DNA of 64,000 nucleotides from Stutzerimonas stutzeri (GCA_002345575.1 DDVX01000004.1:240912-304911), one strand, 5' to 3'; shown: positions 54,447 to 63,809, counted from the stretch's first letter. Translations and numbers: made by a program. The notes: generated by a model from the letters alone, not told the origin.

Positions 54447-54872
54447 TTATGCAATCCGGTTCCGCCACCAGGTCTGCGCTGCCAGACCATCCTGAATCTT
54501 CTGTTCCTGCGCCTGCAGCAATTGTTGCCACTGCAGCATCTTGGCATCGATCACATGTTCGACCACTTTCTCGCTACGCATGGCCTGTAGCAGCTCCTGC
54601 TGGATGCGCGCCAATGCCTGTTCGGCCACTTCCAGTTCGCGCCGTTGCAGCTCCACCATCTTGTACAAGGTGGCTTTGTAGCGTTGCTGATTATCACGCT
54701 GCAATGGCGTACTCATCGGCACCGAAAAACCGCACAGGCGACTCAAGCCGATGATGTTGTTGCGGTAACGCTGGCAGAGGTTCTGCTGGTACTGGACCTG
54801 CCCAAGCATCTGCTTGACGCGGTTGCCGCGCAGGCTCGCCAGGCGTGTGAGCGTTTCGATCTGTTGTTTCAT
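54447..54872 (-). CDS. fliJ: Flagellar export protein FliJ
   Basis: 141 aa coiled-coil stalk protein of the export ATPase. Starts MKQQIETLTRLASLRG; heptad-rich throughout with YKATLYKMVELQRRELEVAEQALARIQ. ATG overlaps the fliI stop (ATGA). The stop codon lies in a hairpin GATTGCA / TGCAATC that may end the operon. Confidence 0.88.
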   Translation of the reverse strand: MKQQIETLTRLASLRGNRVKQMLGQVQYQQNLCQRYRNNIIGLSRLCGFSVPMSTPLQRDNQQRYKATLYKMVELQRRELEVAEQALARIQQELLQAMRSEKVVEHVIDAKMLQWQQLLQAQEQKIQDGLAAQTWWRNRIA

Positions 54873-56200
54873 GGCGTCTTGAGGATGTTCTGCAGGATGG
54901 TCAGGCTGATTTCCAGCTCCGCCGCCTCGCCCACCTCCTGGCGCAGGAAGCGATCGATGGTCGGGGCCAGCTTCACCGCACGGTCGGTCTTGGGGTCCGC
55001 GCCGGGGCTGTAGCCGCCCAGCGGGATCAGCTCCTTGATCTTCTCGTAGGTGCTGTAGAACTCCTTGAGCTGGCGCGCCGCGCCCAGGTGTGGCGGCTTG
55101 CCGACCTGGCTCATGCAACGACTGACCGACGCGCAGACGTCGATCGCCGGGTAGTGCCCGGCATCGGCCAGCCGGCGCGACAGCACGATATGCCCGTCGA
55201 GAATCGCCCGAGCACAATCGACGATCGGGTCCTGCTGGTCATCACCCTCAGCCAGCACCGTGTAAAGCGCGCTGAGGCTACCCTTGTCATTGGCGCCATT
55301 GCCGGCGCTTTCCACCAGCTCCGGCAGCATGCCGAACACCGACGGCGGATAGCCCTTGGTTGCCGGCGGCTCGCCCAGCGCCAGGGCAATTTCGCGCTGG
55401 GCCATGGCGTAGCGGGTCAGCGAATCCACCAGCAGCAGCACGTCGTTGCCCTGGTCACGAAAATAGGCGGCGATGCTGTGGCACAGCTCGGTGGCCTTGA
55501 GCCGCATCAGCGGCGACTCGTTAGCCGGCGCGACTACCACCACGGCCTTTTTCAGGCCCTCTTCGCCGAGCGAATGCAGCAGGAATTCCTGCACCTCGCG
55601 GCCACGCTCGCCGATCAGCCCGACCACCACCACATCGGCTTTTGTCTGGCGGGTGATCATGCCAAGCAACACACTCTTGCCAACACCGGAGCCAGCGAAT
55701 AGCCCGACGCGCTGGCCTTTGCCGAGCGTCAGCATGGCGTTGATCGCCCGTACGCCAACATCCAGCGGCTCGCTGACCGGCTTGCGCTTGAGCGGATGCA
55801 CCGAAGGCAATTCTGTCGGCAACGGATCTCGCCCGGTCAGCTTGCCCAATTCGTCCAGCGGCTCGCCGAGGCCGTTGAGCACGCGCCCCAGCCAGGATTC
55901 GTCGATATGCAGCTTGGCGTCATCGGGCGCCGGAAACACACGCGAACCCGAAGTCAGGCCGACGGGCTTTTTGAAAGGCATCAGGTAGGTGATATCACGG
56001 TTGAAACCCACCACCTGGGCCTCGAGCATGCTGCCGTCGCCTTGTTCGACGTAGCAGCGCTGGCCGGTCATACGTTGCAGGCCAAGGCTTTCCAGCAGCA
56101 TGCCGGAAACCCGCACCAGGCGGCCGCTGACCTTGGCCAGCTGCACGCCGTCCAGCGAACGCAGCGCCTCGTCGAGGCGGAAGCTATCGCGCAGGGACAT
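54869..56200 (-). CDS. fliI: Flagellar type III export ATPase FliI
   Basis: 443 aa, related to F1-beta. Walker A AGSGVGKS at 169-176, Walker B VLLLVDSLTRYAMAQREIAL, and the PPATKGYPPSVF motif. Works at the cytoplasmic base of the export gate with FliH and FliJ. Confidence 0.96.
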   Translation of the reverse strand: MSLRDSFRLDEALRSLDGVQLAKVSGRLVRVSGMLLESLGLQRMTGQRCYVEQGDGSMLEAQVVGFNRDITYLMPFKKPVGLTSGSRVFPAPDDAKLHIDESWLGRVLNGLGEPLDELGKLTGRDPLPTELPSVHPLKRKPVSEPLDVGVRAINAMLTLGKGQRVGLFAGSGVGKSVLLGMITRQTKADVVVVGLIGERGREVQEFLLHSLGEEGLKKAVVVVAPANESPLMRLKATELCHSIAAYFRDQGNDVLLLVDSLTRYAMAQREIALALGEPPATKGYPPSVFGMLPELVESAGNGANDKGSLSALYTVLAEGDDQQDPIVDCARAILDGHIVLSRRLADAGHYPAIDVCASVSRCMSQVGKPPHLGAARQLKEFYSTYEKIKELIPLGGYSPGADPKTDRAVKLAPTIDRFLRQEVGEAAELEISLTILQNILKTP

Positions 56201-56201
56201 A

Positions 56202-56900
56202 TCAGGCTTCTGCCTTGATGTGCTCGGCCAGCGTGTCCATACATGAATCCAGGCGCTGCTGGCAGCCGATATCGGCTTCGGCCTGAGCGGTCACCACGCG
56301 GCACTCGCCCAGGGCGAGCTTCTCATCCGGCACCAAGCGCCAGGCAGCCGCCCGCTCGGGCGCCAGCTCCTTGATGCGGGTGCATTCTTCAGGGTTGAGC
56401 AGGATGCGTACGTCGTCCTGATCGTCCGGCATGGCGGCAAGCGCTTCTTCGGCGAGACTCAACAATTGCGTCGGGTGCAGCGTCAGCTCGCAGCGGATCA
56501 CCTGCTTGGAAACCTTTTGCACCAGCTCCAGCAGCTGCTCGCGGCGGGCCTGCTCGAAGTCCTGACGGAAACGCTCGAAGCGTTCGACGAGCTGATCCAG
56601 CGGCTGCGCGGCCTCGTTGAATGCCTGCAGACCCTGGAGGCGCCCTTCTTCGCGCCCGATGGTCTTGCCATCCTCGACACCACGCTCGAAGCCTTCGCGA
56701 TGCCCGGCTTCGCGGCCCTGCTCCAGGCCCTGTTCGTAACCCTTGTCGATGCCTTCCTGAAATCCTTCGGCGACGGCGCGCTGCAACGCTGCCGGATCGC
56801 TGGTGAGGAATTCATCGCCCTGCGCCATAGGCCTGACCCGTGGCGGAAAGCGGAACGGGCGCCAGGAACGGCCTTCGCCCTTGATGATTTTTATGCTCAT
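56202..56900 (-). CDS. fliH: Flagellar export regulator FliH
   Basis: 232 aa. The G-x3-G-type repeat region at about 44-86 (GFQEGIDKGYEQGLEQGREA and on) is diagnostic. The C-terminal domain binds FliI. One base separates it from fliI. Confidence 0.93.
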   Translation of the reverse strand: MSIKIIKGEGRSWRPFRFPPRVRPMAQGDEFLTSDPAALQRAVAEGFQEGIDKGYEQGLEQGREAGHREGFERGVEDGKTIGREEGRLQGLQAFNEAAQPLDQLVERFERFRQDFEQARREQLLELVQKVSKQVIRCELTLHPTQLLSLAEEALAAMPDDQDDVRILLNPEECTRIKELAPERAAAWRLVPDEKLALGECRVVTAQAEADIGCQQRLDSCMDTLAEHIKAEA

Positions 56901-56906
56901 CGGCGC

Positions 56907-57974
56907 TTACTCGACCGTCTGTTCGCGGAACAACTGAACCTGCAGGTCGCCATCGGCGGACATCTCGCGGACCACCGCCATGATGTCCTTGCGCACCTGC
57001 TCAACCCGCGACAATGGCACCGGGCCCTGACGTCGGTTGATCGACTCCATCTGCTGCGCCTGGCGCTTGGGCATCGCGCCCTGGATAGCGCGCACCAGCT
57101 CCGGCTCGGCACCCTTGAGCGCAACCACCCATTCGTCCAGCGGGATCACTTCCAGCAGCGTCTGGAGCACATCTTGGTTCTGCCGCGAGAGGATGAAGAA
57201 GTCATACATTTCATCCTCGATCTTGCCCACCAGTTCTTCGTTATGGGCGCGCAGCAACTCGAACATCTGGTCACGGTTGCCCTTGAAGCGGTTCATGATG
57301 TCCGCCGCCTGCTTCACCCCGCGCACTTGCGAGCCTTGATTCGACAGCACCTTGAGGCTGCGGTCGATCAGCTGTTCCAGCTCGGCGATCACGTCGCTGT
57401 TGACCTCGTTGAGGTTGGCGATGCGGTAGAGCAGTTCATCCTGGCGTTCGGCCGGCATGCATTCGAGCACGTCAGTGGCCATGCCCGGCGGCAGGAAGGC
57501 GAGGAACACCGCCTGCATCTGCGCATGCTCCTTGGCGATCAGCGCGGCGAACTGCTTGGGATCGAGCCATTCCATCTTGGCCATCTTGGCGCGGATCTCC
57601 TCGCCATAGATGGAATCGAGCAGCGAGCGAGTGATATCGCCACCCAGCGCCTTGCCGAGCATGCCCGACAGATAGGTGCGCGACGCACCCTTGATGCTGC
57701 TCTGCTCTTTGTAATCGTCGAAGAAGCGACTGATCACGTCGGAAACCATCGGCTGCTTGACGTTGGACAGACGCGCCATGGCCTGGCTGATGCTGATGAT
57801 TTCTTCGCGGGAAAAATTGCGCAGGATGCCTGCGGAAATTTCATCGCCCATGCTCAGCATGAGGATCGCCGCCTGCTCCAGCGAGCTGACCGAACGCAGC
57901 TGCGACGGGCGCGCCTTGGCTGCCTTGCTCGAGCCGTTAGCCGGCTCAGCTGACTGAGTTGAGGTCTCTTTCAT
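56907..57974 (-). CDS. fliG: Flagellar motor switch protein FliG
   Basis: 355 aa rotor protein. N-terminal FliF-binding, middle (EHAQMQAVFLAFLPPGMATDVLECMPAERQDELLYRIA) and C-terminal torque domains (IEDEMYDFFILSRQNQDVLQTLLEVIPLDEWVVALKG) are intact; charged residues for the stator are visible. The N-terminus is extended by about 25 Ser/Ala-rich residues, and the start overlaps the fliF end by 29 bp. Confidence 0.95.
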   Translation of the reverse strand: MKETSTQSAEPANGSSKAAKARPSQLRSVSSLEQAAILMLSMGDEISAGILRNFSREEIISISQAMARLSNVKQPMVSDVISRFFDDYKEQSSIKGASRTYLSGMLGKALGGDITRSLLDSIYGEEIRAKMAKMEWLDPKQFAALIAKEHAQMQAVFLAFLPPGMATDVLECMPAERQDELLYRIANLNEVNSDVIAELEQLIDRSLKVLSNQGSQVRGVKQAADIMNRFKGNRDQMFELLRAHNEELVGKIEDEMYDFFILSRQNQDVLQTLLEVIPLDEWVVALKGAEPELVRAIQGAMPKRQAQQMESINRRQGPVPLSRVEQVRKDIMAVVREMSADGDLQVQLFREQTVE

Positions 57975-59610
57975 TGCGGCCTATCCAGTGCTTGATGACT
58001 TCCGAAACGCGCTCCGGATCGTTTTTGGCGAGCATCTGCAAGTGCTCGATCTGCATTTCCAGGCCCGAGCCCGGCGCCGGCAGGCGGATCTCCGAGAGCG
58101 GATTGAGCTCACCGAAGATATGAATGCCATCGCCGCTGGCACGCGGGCCGGCCAGCGCCGCCCGGGCTTCCGCCTCGATTCGCGCCGGCGCCAGCGCACT
58201 TTGCGCCGCCAGCGCCTCAGGTTCGTCCGGCGTGCCGCGCTGGGTCAGGCTGCGCACGACAGGACGCACCACGATCAGCAGCAGCAACAATGCGATCAGA
58301 CCGGCAATCACCAGTTTGGCCAGCGCGTGCACCTGACTGTCGTTCCACCAGGGCAGTTGATCGCCGCTGGCGTCCACGGCGGCAAAAGGCAGCACGCTGA
58401 GGGTAAGCAGATCGCCACGCGCTTCCTTGAGGCCAACGGCGCTACGCACCATGGCCTCCAGTTCGGCACGGGCTTCTGCGCTCCAGCCGCCATCCGGAGC
58501 GGCGTCAGCGTTGAGCACCACCGCCACGCTCTGCTGACGCAGGGCGAAGCCGGCGTGCTTCACGTGAACCACGCTCTGGTCGTAGTCCAGCTGGCGGGTG
58601 GATTCCTCACGAATGGACGTCGCGCCCTTGTTTTCGCCATCGTCCGGCTGCGCTTCGCCTTCGGCAGGCGGCGCCACCGGGCGGTTGGCCAGCGAGCCGG
58701 GGATGCCCAAGGCCAGCTGATCCAGCGCGCTTTCGTTGCTCAGCACCTCGCGGCGCAGGCGCGGCGTATCACCGAAGGATTGAAAGGTTTCTTCCTTCTG
58801 ACTGAAATCAATGTCGGCGGCGACGCTGATACGGTAATTACCACGGCCCAGCACCGGCGCCAGAACTTCCTCGATGTTGGCAACGGCCTTGTGCTGGTAG
58901 TCCTCGACGGCTTGCCAGTTCTGCGCCGGGCCACCGCCCACGTTCAGCCCGCGCGACAACAGCGCACCGTACTGATCGACAACGCCGACGTCTTCGGGCT
59001 TGAGGTTTGGCACGCTGCCGGAAACCAGATTGACGATGGCGGAGACCTGCTCAGTCGCCAGCCGGTAGCCCGGATCCAGCTGCAGCATTACCGACGCTTT
59101 GCTCGGTGAGCGCTTACTGACCACGAAGGAGCTGTTCTCCTCTTGCGCCAGATGCACACGAGCGTGCTGGATGCCCTTGAGCGACATCACCGTGCGCGCC
59201 AGCTCACCTTCCAGGCTGCGCTTGAGGCGAACGTCCTGAACGAACTGGCTGGTGCCCAGCGGCTCTTCCTTATCGAACAGCTCGTAGCCGGCCGGCAGCG
59301 CCACCTGCACGCCCTTGGAAGCGAGCAGCATGCGTGTTTTCGCCAGCTGATTCTCTTCCACCAGAATCTGACCGCTCTGCGGGTGAACGCGGTAGCGCAC
59401 GCCTTCGGCGTCGAGCACCTGCATCACTTCGGCGGCAGGAAAGGCTTCACCGGCACCGTGCAATGGGCGATAGGACGCGCTGTCGCGCCACATATAGAAG
59501 ACCACGGCCACGGCCAGCGCGGCGGCGATCACCGCCATACCGGCGAGGGTCACCCGTGGGTCGAGTTGGAGGCTACCGGCGGGCAGCTTGCTTTTGAGTT
59601 TCTGCAGCAC
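57946..59610 (-). CDS. fliF: MS-ring protein FliF
   Basis: 554 aa. Two transmembrane helices (about 22-42 and 428-448) with the large periplasmic ring-building part between (TRMLLASKGVQVALPAGYELFDKEEPLGTSQFVQDV, HARVHLA). C-terminal cytoplasmic tail ends with the FliG-binding segment (MLAKNDPERVSEVIKHWIGRNE). Confidence 0.95.
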   Translation of the reverse strand: MLQKLKSKLPAGSLQLDPRVTLAGMAVIAAALAVAVVFYMWRDSASYRPLHGAGEAFPAAEVMQVLDAEGVRYRVHPQSGQILVEENQLAKTRMLLASKGVQVALPAGYELFDKEEPLGTSQFVQDVRLKRSLEGELARTVMSLKGIQHARVHLAQEENSSFVVSKRSPSKASVMLQLDPGYRLATEQVSAIVNLVSGSVPNLKPEDVGVVDQYGALLSRGLNVGGGPAQNWQAVEDYQHKAVANIEEVLAPVLGRGNYRISVAADIDFSQKEETFQSFGDTPRLRREVLSNESALDQLALGIPGSLANRPVAPPAEGEAQPDDGENKGATSIREESTRQLDYDQSVVHVKHAGFALRQQSVAVVLNADAAPDGGWSAEARAELEAMVRSAVGLKEARGDLLTLSVLPFAAVDASGDQLPWWNDSQVHALAKLVIAGLIALLLLLIVVRPVVRSLTQRGTPDEPEALAAQSALAPARIEAEARAALAGPRASGDGIHIFGELNPLSEIRLPAPGSGLEMQIEHLQMLAKNDPERVSEVIKHWIGRNERDLNSVS

Positions 59611-59630
59611 GTTTTAGCTCTCACGCCGGA

Positions 59631-59951
59631 TCAAAGCGGCATTCTCATGACGTCGTCGAACGCCGTGGTCAGTTTGTTGCGCACCTGTAGCAGGGCGGAA
59701 AACGACACGCTGGCCTTCTGGCTGTCGATCATCGCGCCGACCAGGTCGTCGCTCTTGCCACTGTCGACCGCAGCCATGGCGCTGCTGGCCTGATGCTGCT
59801 GGGCATCCACCGAGCGCATGGCGGCCATGAACAGACCGCCGGCGTCGGGCGCTGCCTGGCTTGCCGGCTTGATCGCCGGACTGCCGGCGACCTCGGCAAG
59901 CTGCTGCATCCGGCCCAGCATGTCCTGCTGCACCTGCATGATTGAACTCAT
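59631..59951 (-). CDS. fliE: Flagellar basal body protein FliE
   Basis: 106 aa, linking MS ring and rod. The C-terminal half (SDDLVGAMIDSQKASVSFSALLQVRNKLTTAFDDVMRMPL) is typical. First structural gene of fliE-J, 19 nt after lafK; no sigma-54 site in between, so probably read through from lafK. Confidence 0.93.
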   Translation of the reverse strand: MSSIMQVQQDMLGRMQQLAEVAGSPAIKPASQAAPDAGGLFMAAMRSVDAQQHQASSAMAAVDSGKSDDLVGAMIDSQKASVSFSALLQVRNKLTTAFDDVMRMPL

Positions 59952-59970
59952 TGGTGGTTTCCTTCGATGT

Positions 59971-61356
59971 TCAGAAATTCAACTCAATGCCCTGCTCGCG
60001 CATGGCATTGAGGCGGTAGCGCAACGCGCGCGAGGTCATGCCCAGGCTGGCGGCAGCCTTGGTCTTGTGCCCGTCGAACTTGCGGATGGTGTCGATCACA
60101 TGCTGGTACTCGGCCCACTTGCCGCTGGCGCGCAGGGCGGCCTTGCCACCTTCGGCCAACAGCGCCGAGGGCTTCTCGAACAGCGCTTCGCTACCTGGCG
60201 CGACGGCCAGGCCCAGGTCCTGGGGCTGGATGAACAGCCCGTTGCGCATGACCAGCGCGCGCTGCACGGTGTTTTCCAGCTCACGGACGTTGCCTGGCCA
60301 GTTGTGCTGCAACAGCGCGCGGCAGGCTTCGGCGGTGAGCAAGTCTTGGTCGGCATCCTGCGGGGCGTACTTGGTGATGAAGCGGCGGGCCAGCGGAACC
60401 ACGTCTTCCTTGCGCTCGCGCAGCGGGATGATGTGCAGCGGCAGTACGTCGAGGCGGAACATCAGGTCGGAGCGGAAGCGCCCTTCGGCAACTTCCTGCT
60501 GCAGGTCGCGGTTGGTCGCGGCGATGATGCGCACGTTGAGCCTGATTTCCTTGCGGCCACCGAGGCGCTCCACACGCTGCTCCTGCAATACGCGCAGCAG
60601 CTTGGCTTGCAAGGCCAAGGGCAGTTCGCCTATTTCATCGAGCAGCAAGGTGCCGCCGTTAGCCTGCTCGAACTTACCTGGCTGCGCCGTCACGGCACCG
60701 GTGAAGGCACCTTTTTCGTGGCCGAACAGGATTGATTCGAGCATCTGCTCGGGAATCGCCGCGCAGTTGACGGCAATAAAGGGTGCATCGGCGTCAGCGG
60801 AGAAACGGTGGATGTAGCGCGCCATCAGCTCCTTGCCGGTGCCCGTTTCGCCGGTGATCAGAATAGGCGCGCGCGTCAGCGATACACGCTGGGCCATGGC
60901 CAGCAGGCGGCGACCGCCTTGTGAGCAGGAAACGAAACTCTCCTGTGCCTCATTGGCGTATTCCTGACGACGCAACAGGGCGCTGAGCTGGCTTTCGCTG
61001 AACGGCGACAATAGGTAGTCGACACATCCCAGCTCAAGCAAGGTCGCGGCCTTTTCCTGATCGGCGTACTGCACCACTGGAACGACGGTGATATTGCTCG
61101 CGCGTTGCACCAGTGCACCGACCTGGCTATATAAGTCCTGGTCTTGAATACCGGCAATCAGCACAAAAACCAGAGCTGCATCTTTCAGTGCCGTCTTATC
61201 CAGCTCATCGAGGCCTGCATAAGCGAAGACATTGCAACCTTCTTTACGCAGGCCAGCGCGAAGAAGTTCGCCACAAGCTTCGGCCTCGTTCCCCACCATC
61301 AGGATTTTCTTTGGCGCCGGCATCTGAGCGAATCGCTCTTCGCATGAATAGTCCAT
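59971..61356 (-). CDS. lafK: LafK-like sigma-54-dependent activator with degenerate receiver
   Basis: 461 aa from ATG 61356. N-terminal receiver-like domain (about 15-135) lacks the acid pocket (VGNE in place of VDDE) and the phospho-acceptor Asp (LIAGIQD). AAA+ domain intact: Walker A GETGTGKE (169-176), GAFTGA (216-221), LLLDEIGELPL, arginine-finger region FRLDVLPLHIIPLRER. C-terminal Fis-type helix-turn-helix. Expected to switch on the sigma-54 promoters of flgB and fliD without classical phosphorylation. Start uncertain: an in-frame TTG at 61377 has AAGGTGG upstream, and the frame is open to GTG 61425. Confidence 0.9.
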   Translation of the reverse strand: MDYSCEERFAQMPAPKKILMVGNEAEACGELLRAGLRKEGCNVFAYAGLDELDKTALKDAALVFVLIAGIQDQDLYSQVGALVQRASNITVVPVVQYADQEKAATLLELGCVDYLLSPFSESQLSALLRRQEYANEAQESFVSCSQGGRRLLAMAQRVSLTRAPILITGETGTGKELMARYIHRFSADADAPFIAVNCAAIPEQMLESILFGHEKGAFTGAVTAQPGKFEQANGGTLLLDEIGELPLALQAKLLRVLQEQRVERLGGRKEIRLNVRIIAATNRDLQQEVAEGRFRSDLMFRLDVLPLHIIPLRERKEDVVPLARRFITKYAPQDADQDLLTAEACRALLQHNWPGNVRELENTVQRALVMRNGLFIQPQDLGLAVAPGSEALFEKPSALLAEGGKAALRASGKWAEYQHVIDTIRKFDGHKTKAAASLGMTSRALRYRLNAMREQGIELNF

Positions 61357-61425
61357 CGCATTTATGAAACTGTTCAACGTGACCACCTTGCCGTTGACGC
61401 TCCCTGCTATTGGCAGAAGCGCCAC

Positions 61426-61792
61426 GCCGGATTTCGCAAAAATAATTTAATTTCTCGGGAACTTCTGTCGCCCTTCACGTCTAACTGGACGGAACTCTAC
61501 GAGTCACGAGGACTGCCTACCCGAAAACTGCGCGCACGCTACCAACCCCGTCTCAGAACTGCCCAATCAGTTCCTCTTAAATTAAATCAGTAACTTTCAA
61601 AGGGTCTCAAAAGAGATCATTTGATATCTCTTGATTTAATGCATTCTCGCGCCCATGCCTAGACTGGCGGCACGCTAGAGCCGTGCCTGATTACAACAGT
61701 CGACGATCCGCCCTGGCTAAACAGAATTCTGCTTATATTCAGCGCGTCGAGCTCTTCCCTGACGCGCAAGAACCAGGACACCCCGTTCAAAC
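61426..61792. promoter_or_regulatory. Divergent lafK-fliM control region with two palindromes
   Basis: AT-richer than its surroundings, no gene. Palindrome A: GAACTG-N6-CAGTTC at 61556-61573. Palindrome B: AAGAGAT-N8-ATCTCTT at 61611-61632. Both are perfect and could be operators for a dimeric regulator controlling the two divergent operons. No consensus sigma-54 site found on the fliM side. Confidence 0.55.
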
Positions 61793-62632
61793 ATGTCTGG
61801 CCATTCAAAAGTCCATCATGGCGTGCCTGCCAAAAGCCTGACTGTTCTGAAACCGCAGAAGCTTGGGCGCCATCACCACAAAATTCCGCAGTTCATCAAG
61901 GAAACAACCAACAAGAATCCGCGCTTGATGGCGGATTACTTTCTGCGCAACTACCGAATCAGCCTGGAACTGTGCAAGGTCGATATACAGGAAGCGACCA
62001 GCAAGACGCCTGACTGTATATACCGCTCGCCCATGGGCAAAGTTGGCTTCTCCATTGATCGCGCCCTGCTCACCGAAGCACTCGAGTGCTATTACGGTGG
62101 CACCGTAGTGCCCAGTCAGGACACTCCGCCGATCAGCACTTCCGAACAACGGATGCGCAATCGCCTCGGTCTGGACCTGAGTTACCTGTTTGCCCGCTCA
62201 CTGCTGTCGGGTGACACCTTCGGCGAGCTCGAGCGCTACGAGAACGATTACGAGGAGACCAGCTGGGAGTACGTGGCCGAGTTCGAATACATCAGCCACC
62301 TCACCGAAAGCCGCTCCTCGATCTTTATCCATCTGGATACCGAATTGGTCGATGAGCTCACCAGCCATCTGGCCGGACCGCCGCCCGAGCGGCTGAACGG
62401 CAACCCGCTCGATCACATCAAGCACCTGCCGGTGCGTCTGGATTGCGTAGTCGCCGCGGTGCAAATACCGCTGTCGCAAGTGCTCGGTCTGCAGCTCAAC
62501 GACATCCTCATGGTGCGTCCACTGGACCGCTACGAGGTGCGCATCAACCAGCAGAAGCTCTTCCGGGGGACTGTCTTCGAAGAAGACGGCGCCCTGTTCC
62601 TCACTTCACTTGAAAGCGTGCAATCCCAATGA
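61793..62632 (+). CDS. fliM: Flagellar motor switch protein FliM, short form
   Basis: 279 aa, about 45 shorter than common FliM proteins. The middle CheC-like domain and C-terminal SpoA-type domain are present (LGLDLSYLFARSLLSGDTFGEL; LPVRLDCVVAAVQIPLSQVLGLQLNDILMVRPLDRYEVRINQQKLFRG). The N-terminal CheY-P-binding motif (LSQxEIDALL) is missing; the terminus is instead basic and His-rich (MSGHSKVHHG, LGRHHHK). First gene of fliM-fliN-fliP. Confidence 0.9.
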   Translation: MSGHSKVHHGVPAKSLTVLKPQKLGRHHHKIPQFIKETTNKNPRLMADYFLRNYRISLELCKVDIQEATSKTPDCIYRSPMGKVGFSIDRALLTEALECYYGGTVVPSQDTPPISTSEQRMRNRLGLDLSYLFARSLLSGDTFGELERYENDYEETSWEYVAEFEYISHLTESRSSIFIHLDTELVDELTSHLAGPPPERLNGNPLDHIKHLPVRLDCVVAAVQIPLSQVLGLQLNDILMVRPLDRYEVRINQQKLFRGTVFEEDGALFLTSLESVQSQ

Positions 62633-62997
62633 CCGGCCAACTGTCCGAAAACGAATTCGAGAACCTCATCAACGAAGGCGAGCTGAGCCTCGACGCCGAG
62701 CAACCAGCCGCCGCACCCGTGCCACAGCTGCCTTCGCCGCGCCAAGACATGAGCTTCTTCGGCAAGATCCCGGTGAACGTCACCCTGGAAGTGGCATCGG
62801 CGGAGATCTCGCTGAAAGAGCTGATGGACTGCGACACCAGCAGCGTCATCATGCTCGACAAACTGGCCGGCGAACCACTGGACGTTAAGGTCAACGGCAC
62901 CCTGTTCGGCAAGGCCGAAGTGGTGGTGATGAATGGTAATTACGGCCTGCGCATCGTCGAACTGTCGGGCACCAGCCTGGATGCGCTGACCCAATGA
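62629..62997 (+). CDS. fliN: Flagellar motor switch protein FliN
   Basis: 122 aa. SpoA domain in the C-terminal 75 residues (KIPVNVTLEVASAEISLKELMD, then VNGTLFGKAEVVVMNGNYGLRIVEL). ATGA overlap with fliM. Confidence 0.94.
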   Translation: MTGQLSENEFENLINEGELSLDAEQPAAAPVPQLPSPRQDMSFFGKIPVNVTLEVASAEISLKELMDCDTSSVIMLDKLAGEPLDVKVNGTLFGKAEVVVMNGNYGLRIVELSGTSLDALTQ

Positions 62998-63749
62998 AAC
63001 TGCGTCGCGGCCTGACGCTTCTGTGCCTATGTCTGGCCAGTCTGTTTCCCTTGATGACCCAGGCCGCGAGTGGCGAGATCACCCTGTTCAACCTGAACGA
63101 TACCGAAAACGGCCAGGAATTCAGCGTCAAGCTGCAGATCCTGATCCTGATGACGCTGCTCGGCTTCCTGCCGGCGATGCTGATGATGATGACCTGCTTC
63201 ACCCGCTTCATCATCGTGCTGGCCATCCTGCGCCAAGCCATCGGCCTGCAGCAGAGCCCACCGAACCAGGTGCTGATCGGCATAGCGTTGATCGTCACCC
63301 TGCTGGTGATGCGCCCGGTTTGGCAGGAAATCCACAGCACCGCCTTCGAGCCCTTCCAGAACGACGAGATCAGCCTGGAGCAGGCACTTGACCTCTCCAA
63401 AATCAGCCTGTCGGGCTTCATGCTGGCGCAAACCAACAAGACGTCGCTGGAAACCATGGTGGCGCTGGCCGGCGAGGAAATCCCGGAGAACCTGGAAGAT
63501 CTTGATTTCTCCCTGCTACTGCCGGCGTTCGTGCTCAGTGAGCTGAAGACCGCGTTTCAGCTGGGCTTCATGATCTTCGTGCCGTTTCTGGTGATCGACC
63601 TGGTGGTGGCCAGCGTGCTGATGGCGATGGGCATGATGATGCTGTCGCCGATGATGATTTCGCTGCCGTTCAAGTTGATGGTGTTTGTGCTGGTAGATGG
63701 TTGGGTGCTGTTGATGGGCACGCTGACCACCAGTATTCAGCCGTTCTAG
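62994..63749 (+). CDS. fliP: Flagellar export gate protein FliP
   Basis: 251 aa inner-membrane export gate subunit. Signal sequence (about 1-25, ends TQAAS), transmembrane helices near 48-75, 90-105, 190-212 and 220-245. Conserved LQILILMTLLGFLPAMLMMMTCFTRFIIVLAILRQAIG and FVPFLVIDLVVASVLMAMGMMMLSPMMISLPFKLM. Overlaps fliN by 4 bp. fliQ, which normally follows at once, is absent from the next 251 bp. Confidence 0.95.
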   Translation: MKLRRGLTLLCLCLASLFPLMTQAASGEITLFNLNDTENGQEFSVKLQILILMTLLGFLPAMLMMMTCFTRFIIVLAILRQAIGLQQSPPNQVLIGIALIVTLLVMRPVWQEIHSTAFEPFQNDEISLEQALDLSKISLSGFMLAQTNKTSLETMVALAGEEIPENLEDLDFSLLLPAFVLSELKTAFQLGFMIFVPFLVIDLVVASVLMAMGMMMLSPMMISLPFKLMVFVLVDGWVLLMGTLTTSIQPF

Positions 63750-63785
63750 GTGGCGAAATGAGTGCGATTGCTGGGCGCCACACCT

Positions 63786-63809
63786 GTAGGAGCGAGCTTG
63801 CTCGCGAAG
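63786..63809. repeat. Pseudomonas REP element
   Basis: GTAGGAGCGAGCTTGCTCGCGAAG, a classic Pseudomonas extragenic palindrome, 36 bp after fliP. The rest of 63750-64000 has no gene. Confidence 0.9.

Noticed and set aside
54447..55217. A 256-codon fliJ fused to upstream sequence
   Set aside because: The upstream part is a shadow frame of fliI; FliJ homology starts at MKQQIETL (54872), coupled to the fliI stop.
61650..61700. Sigma-54 promoter for fliM (GGCACGCTAGAGCC)
   Set aside because: The -24 half matches, but the base pair 10 nt on is CC in place of GC.
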